A DNA stretch of 17,871 nucleotides from Chloroflexota bacterium (lineage in GTDB: Bacteria; Chloroflexota; Dehalococcoidia; Lucifugimonadales; UBA3495): contig JADFPM010000022.1 in assembly GCA_022562335.1 (NCBI GenBank), positions 1-17,871 on the forward strand. The letters are read 5' to 3'. The notes beneath the pieces were generated by a model that was not told where the DNA came from, searched no databases, and worked only from the letters and a program-made list of their open reading frames with translations. How positions within the stretch are numbered: position 1 is the stretch's first letter; each line of letters opens with the position of its first letter. Made by a program: the position numbers and the translations under genes. Shown piece by piece: positions 14,146-17,871 of this stretch.

Positions 14146-16191
14146 CTAGCCTCTTCCTCCCAACACCGGGACGGTGCGTTGGACCTTCTCCGGAGTGAAT
14201 AGCTGAATCCGGTGGGCCAGTCCGATCCAGGCCATGAGCTGGAGCAGGTTACGGCTGAGCACCACCGCGGTGAACATGCTGATCACCACGCCGATGAACA
14301 GGCTCAAGGCGAATCCGGTGACCAGGCCGCCTCCCAGCCTGTCGCCGAACCACAACAACACCAAGCAGGTGATCAAGGTGGAAAAGTTGCTGTCGCGAAT
14401 GGCGGGCCAAGCCCGGTTGAAGCCGACTTCCATGGAAGACGCCAGGGTCCGCCCGGTGCGGATCTCTTCTTTCATTCGTTCAAATATCAAGATGTTGGCG
14501 TCCACCGCCATACCTATGGACAAGATGAATCCGCCGATGTGCGACAAGGTCAACGTCACCGGTATGAGTTTGAACACGGCCAGTACCACCACCGCGTAAA
14601 ACACCAGGGCCACCGATGCGACCACGCCCGACGCTCGGTAGTAAGCCAACATGAACACCATCACCAGCGCCAATCCCACCATCCCCGCCCGCAGGCTGTT
14701 ACGCAGCGACTCGGAACCCAGCAGGGCGTCAACATCGCTTTCTTGGATCAGCTTAAGCGGCACGGGCAGGCGTCCCGATTCCAGCTGAATGGCCAGGGTT
14801 CGAGCTTCTTCCCGGGAGAAGTTCCCGGTGATCTGGCTGCGGCCGTCCCGGATCCACGCCCGGGCCACCGGGGCCAATACCTCTTCACCATCAAGAAACA
14901 CGGCAATGCGCCCGGTATCCTGGCGCCGGAACAGGCGTTCGGTGAGATTGGAGAACACTTCGGAGCCCCGGCCGTCGAATTGGATGTTGATGGCCCAGCC
15001 GATGCCCGATGCGTCGGTGGACACGTCGGCCCGGACCAGGTCATCGCCGGAGAGGCCGATGTCGGCATCGGTAAAGGTCAAGCAGGTTATGTCGGTGCAG
15101 GTGCGCTCCTTGAATTCCAACCGGGCGGTTTGGCCGATGAGATTTTTGGCGTCGTCAATCCCGCTGGATACGGAGAACTGGTCGATGACGCCCAACCGTG
15201 ATTCCAGTCCGGCACGGATTTGCTCCCGCAGGTCTGCGCTCAAGGTATCGGACTTGATCTTAAAGGAACGGTCGTCTTCTTGGGTAACGGTATAGTTCTC
15301 CAGTTCCAACGCCGCCAGCATTTGTCTTACGTCTTGAGGCCCCTGACCCTCCCCAAAGGGCTCAACAAATCGCACTTGGGTGATGGAGCCGCTGGCTCCG
15401 GGCAACTGGACCACGATCCTGTTTTTACCCAGGAGCTGGATTATCGGCTCCTCGGTGCCAAACCGGTTGACCCTGCGGCTGATGATCGACAGGACGCCTT
15501 TCATTTGATCGGGAGACGGCTCGCCGATCTCGTCCACCTGGAAGGAATCGGACGGGCCGAACCGCTCTTCCAAACCCTCCCGCAGGCTCTGGATGCCGGT
15601 TTCGTCCAGCAACTCGGTCTTGATCCGGAAGGAATTGAGCCCGCGCGCCTCCACCGTGAATTCGATATCGAGGAGATCGCCGACGAACTCTTCCATTTCG
15701 CTTTCCAGGATCACCCGAGGCTCTTGGGTTTCCTGACTCGAGACATCGGCCCCGGCTTCCTGGCCAGGGACATCTGTCTGCGTTTCCGCATCGGCAGGCT
15801 GCTCAGAGGAATCGGCGGAGTCTGCTACGCCGGTGGCGTCGGCGCTGGTGCCGGTATCAGTATCCGGGTGGTCGTGGGGGGCAACGGTGGTCTCTTCATG
15901 CTCGTGGTCCACCGGCTCGACCACCGCCGTCTCAATGATGACCGATGGACGAGACGGGTCTGGAATGGGGAATGTCACGTCCACCCGGGTACCGGTATCA
16001 GCCTGATACACCAGGTGTCCGCCGCCCCGCAGGTCCAGGCCTAGCTTTAACCCCATGGGACCCGAACCGCCCCGTTCCAAAGCGGGGAAACCGGGGATTT
16101 TGACATATACGTTTTGGAAACCCAGAGTGGCCAGGGCAAGCCCCAGGATCACCAGGATCAAAATGGTTAAACGGACGCTCCGGGCCCGCAT
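14146..16191 (-). CDS. secD: Protein translocase subunit SecD, enlarged
   Basis: Partner of SecF in the export motor. 681 aa, longer than the 615 of E. coli. One N-terminal helix (7-24); GLDLRGGGHL (51-60); a large outer domain; then five C-terminal helices from about 500 with GMAVDANILIFERMKEE (560-576). MKGVLSIISRRVNRFGTEEP (230-249), RIVVQLPG (258-265) and IGQTARLEF (352-360) mark the canonical P1 domain. Two additions stand out: an acidic, Thr/Asp/Glu/His-rich stretch (about 93-160), and a 42-residue module present twice (178-219 and 300-341, 16 identical residues without gaps). The ATG has GGGAG 6 nt upstream and follows the cca stop by 3 nt. Confidence 0.96.
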   Translation of the reverse strand: MRARSVRLTILILVILGLALATLGFQNVYVKIPGFPALERGGSGPMGLKLGLDLRGGGHLVYQADTGTRVDVTFPIPDPSRPSVIIETAVVEPVDHEHEETTVAPHDHPDTDTGTSADATGVADSADSSEQPADAETQTDVPGQEAGADVSSQETQEPRVILESEMEEFVGDLLDIEFTVEARGLNSFRIKTELLDETGIQSLREGLEERFGPSDSFQVDEIGEPSPDQMKGVLSIISRRVNRFGTEEPIIQLLGKNRIVVQLPGASGSITQVRFVEPFGEGQGPQDVRQMLAALELENYTVTQEDDRSFKIKSDTLSADLREQIRAGLESRLGVIDQFSVSSGIDDAKNLIGQTARLEFKERTCTDITCLTFTDADIGLSGDDLVRADVSTDASGIGWAINIQFDGRGSEVFSNLTERLFRRQDTGRIAVFLDGEEVLAPVARAWIRDGRSQITGNFSREEARTLAIQLESGRLPVPLKLIQESDVDALLGSESLRNSLRAGMVGLALVMVFMLAYYRASGVVASVALVFYAVVVLAVFKLIPVTLTLSHIGGFILSIGMAVDANILIFERMKEEIRTGRTLASSMEVGFNRAWPAIRDSNFSTLITCLVLLWFGDRLGGGLVTGFALSLFIGVVISMFTAVVLSRNLLQLMAWIGLAHRIQLFTPEKVQRTVPVLGGRG

Positions 16192-16194
16192 TGG

Positions 16195-17721
16195 CTACTC
16201 CCGCCGGCGCCGGGTTGGCAGGTTCTCTTGGGCCAAAGCCAGCGCCTCTTCCCGTGTGTGGATTTCCCCCGTGGACTGTGCCTCTATGATCTTTTCCAGT
16301 AATTCGCCGACCAGAGGGCCCGGTTCCACGCCGAGATGTTCAATCAAATCATGCCCGTTGATCAGCCGGTCTTGTCCCGTGGGGACCGGCTGTTTGGCGC
16401 CTGACTCTAGGATGTGCCCCATCATTCTAGCATGGCTGGACCAATGTTCCAGCGACATGACCGGGCCATTTGTAGCCAAATAGTCGGCTAAAGCAAGGTA
16501 AACCGTGTCCACGGCGGCGTCTCCCAGGTCCCGAAAATACCGGTGTACCGCCCTGGGCGTGGGCAGTTCAACTCCCTCGCTCATATTGTTGGGCCGCAGG
16601 TGATGCTCCACCATCTTTGCGATCAATGCAACCGACCGGGAGCTCATCCGCAACTGGTTCAGCCGGTATTCGACCACCGACGCCCCCAGTTCTGAATGCC
16701 CAAAAAACCGGGTGCGGCCATCTGCTTCGACTGATTTTGTCTGCGGCTTGGCTATGTCGTGAAACAGCGCAGCCAGCTTGAGCAGGGTACCGCGGGTATG
16801 GCCGTCACCCGCTATTTGGGAAAAATGCAGGTCGGACTCGGGCGTCCACGGTACAAACATATAGACCGGCGAATTGCGGTGGCCCTTGGTCACCAACTCG
16901 GCCTCTTCTACGCAATGCATGGTATGTCCCCACACGTCCCAGTAATGCACCCGTGGCTGTTCCACGCCCTTGGTCAGCGCCAACTCAGGTATCAGCCGGC
17001 ACAACAGGTCCAGCCGGTCCAAAACCTCCAGGTGGCCCCTGGCCCCATCAAGAGACAAAATGGTCAAAAATTCGTCTCGCAACCGTTCCCCGGGCGCTTG
17101 TTCCAACAGGTAGGCGTCTTTGCGGATCAGCGTTGCCGTTTCCGGGTCTAGGCGAAAACCCAACTGGGCGACCAGCCTAACCGACCGCAGCAGCCGGCCC
17201 GGGTCTTCTTGAAATACGTTGGGCGACACCGCTCGGATGCGCTTTTCCGCCAGATCTTGACGGCCGTTGAATGGGTCGATGACCAGTCCGGCCCAGTTGT
17301 CCCCCGCCCAATCATCGATCGATTGGCCATCCAGGCTCAAAGCCATGGCGTCGACGGTAAAATCCCGGCGGGCCAGGTCCTCTTGGATGTCTCCGGAGAA
17401 GCCCTTCAAGTCGATGGACCACGCCGGTTCGCCCGTCGCGGCCGGTTCCGCGGAGATTACGCGAAATACGCCGCGAGTTGGATTTACGGGAACGAAGGAG
17501 GCGTCCAGGGCAGCCGCAAGCTGCCGGGCGATGGATTCCGAATCGCCTGCCACCGCCAGGTCCACGTCTCCATCCCCAGCCCGCGCACCGGTGCGGGACA
17601 TCAGGCGGTCCCGCAGGTATCCGCCCACCAAGTACGCGGGAGTTTGCCCAGCGGAGAAAAACCGGATCAAGCGCGGAATAAGGTCCGAGGGGCCGGCCAA
17701 CGTTTCTAGAGGAGTTTCCAT
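16195..17721 (-). CDS. cca: CCA tRNA nucleotidyltransferase with HD domain
   Basis: Class II nucleotidyltransferase that adds or repairs the 3' CCA end of tRNA; poly(A) polymerase is a related alternative, less likely given the HD fusion. 508 aa. The nucleotidyltransferase head has LVGGYLRDRL (31-40) and GDVDLAV (51-57) with metal-binding Asp52 and Asp54, then RRDFTVDAMAL (118-128) and EDPGRLLRSVRLVAQLGF (172-189). The HD phosphohydrolase part has HTMHCVEEAE (266-275), LAALFHDIAKP (316-326; His321-Asp322) and FGHSELG (340-346). The C-terminal helix region ends in a basic RRRRE. No Shine-Dalgarno is visible before the ATG, but the previous gene stops 26 nt upstream, so coupling is possible. 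The stop is 3 nt from secD. Confidence 0.93.
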   Translation of the reverse strand: METPLETLAGPSDLIPRLIRFFSAGQTPAYLVGGYLRDRLMSRTGARAGDGDVDLAVAGDSESIARQLAAALDASFVPVNPTRGVFRVISAEPAATGEPAWSIDLKGFSGDIQEDLARRDFTVDAMALSLDGQSIDDWAGDNWAGLVIDPFNGRQDLAEKRIRAVSPNVFQEDPGRLLRSVRLVAQLGFRLDPETATLIRKDAYLLEQAPGERLRDEFLTILSLDGARGHLEVLDRLDLLCRLIPELALTKGVEQPRVHYWDVWGHTMHCVEEAELVTKGHRNSPVYMFVPWTPESDLHFSQIAGDGHTRGTLLKLAALFHDIAKPQTKSVEADGRTRFFGHSELGASVVEYRLNQLRMSSRSVALIAKMVEHHLRPNNMSEGVELPTPRAVHRYFRDLGDAAVDTVYLALADYLATNGPVMSLEHWSSHARMMGHILESGAKQPVPTGQDRLINGHDLIEHLGVEPGPLVGELLEKIIEAQSTGEIHTREEALALAQENLPTRRRRE

Positions 17722-17747
17722 GGGGTTTTTAGGGGCCTGGGCTGGGG

Positions 17748-17871
17748 TTAGTCCGGGACGGCCTGGCCGGCTGATTCAGGAGGGTCCACCGGCAAAGATC
17801 CTTCACTTTCTTGGGGCTCCGTGTCTCGGGGCTCCGTGTCTCGGGGCTCCGTGTCTTCAGTCTCATCTTCT
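17748..17871 (-). CDS. Acidic, repeat-bearing C-terminal tail of an unidentified protein (cut by window edge)
   Basis: The last 41 codons of a minus-strand gene running in from beyond the right edge. The frame is open to the edge and ends at TAA (17750-17748). The tail is rich in Glu, Asp, Thr and Pro and contains the five-residue unit DTEPR twice followed by a third copy, DTEPQ. It ends in GQAVPD. No domain is visible, so the product cannot be named. The case for coding is the open frame, the in-frame 15-bp repeat, and the short 26-nt distance to cca on the same strand. Confidence 0.6.
   Translation of the reverse strand, partial: EDETEDTEPRDTEPRDTEPQESEGSLPVDPPESAGQAVPD
17813..17857. repeat. 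Three-copy 15-bp tandem repeat, in frame
   Basis: GGGGCTCCGTGTCTC occurs at 17813-17827 and 17828-17842; the third copy at 17843-17857 differs only in its last base. The period is a multiple of three, so copy number can change without breaking the frame of the partial minus-strand gene, where it encodes DTEPR-type units. Confidence 0.92.

Noticed and set aside
14212..16044. Long plus-strand open frames opposite secD (329 and 274 codons)
   Set aside because: Antisense shadows; His/Gln/Gly-rich composition is what the complement of GC-rich coding DNA gives, with no domain.

Overview
The window is one end-to-end stretch of a GC-rich bacterial chromosome, densely packed and almost entirely housekeeping. 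All genes but one lie on the minus strand. The gene order rpsB-tsf-pyrH-frr-uppS-cdsA-dxr-rseP-ispG-proS, a short EF-Ts (about 166 aa), a small PF06262-type zincin beside nfo, and several lineage-type insertions suggest Chloroflexota (Dehalococcoidia or SAR202-like). That placement is inference from gene order and protein style, not from a marker search.

Layout by region. (1) 1-9403, minus: a ten-gene translation / isoprenoid / envelope operon read from right to left. An extended -10 promoter at 9375-9403 and a roughly 150-nt leader with a nested hairpin precede rpsB (uS2), tsf (EF-Ts), pyrH (UMP kinase), frr (ribosome recycling factor), uppS (undecaprenyl-PP synthase), cdsA (CDP-diglyceride synthase), dxr (MEP pathway), rseP (site-2 protease), ispG (MEP pathway) and the N-terminal third of proS. 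Several junctions are ATGA stop/start overlaps or gaps of 3-16 nt, so translation is probably coupled. The dxr/rseP junction is unusual: a 14-bp unit carrying the rseP start is present three times in tandem and forms a ladder of overlapping mini-ORFs. (2) 9436-11237, minus: nfo (endonuclease IV), a HELGH metallopeptidase and pgpA. (3) 11390-12445, plus: the only plus-strand gene, a zinc-dependent alcohol dehydrogenase, divergent from nfo with a possibly leaderless start. (4) 12501-12962, minus: a lipoprotein c-type cytochrome resembling the C-terminal haem domain of cytochrome oxidase subunit II. (5) 13151-17871, minus: the acidic C-terminal tail of an unidentified gene, then a CCA-adding/HD nucleotidyltransferase, secD and secF.

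How they work together: the large operon makes ribosomal components (uS2, EF-Ts, RRF), pyrimidine nucleotide, and the isoprenoid precursor route (Dxr, IspG) feeding UppS for the cell-wall lipid carrier. CdsA makes CDP-diacylglycerol; PgpA, encoded next to the operon, acts later in the same phospholipid branch. SecDF and RseP act in membrane protein export and regulated proteolysis.

I found no mobile element, CRISPR array, phage gene, tRNA or rRNA, and no clear new multi-gene system. The observations most worth a second look are architectural: an internal duplication plus an acidic, His-containing insertion in SecD; a roughly 100-residue insertion in RseP after the HEFGH helix; the triplicated rseP start; extended uS2 termini; and the rpsB leader structure.
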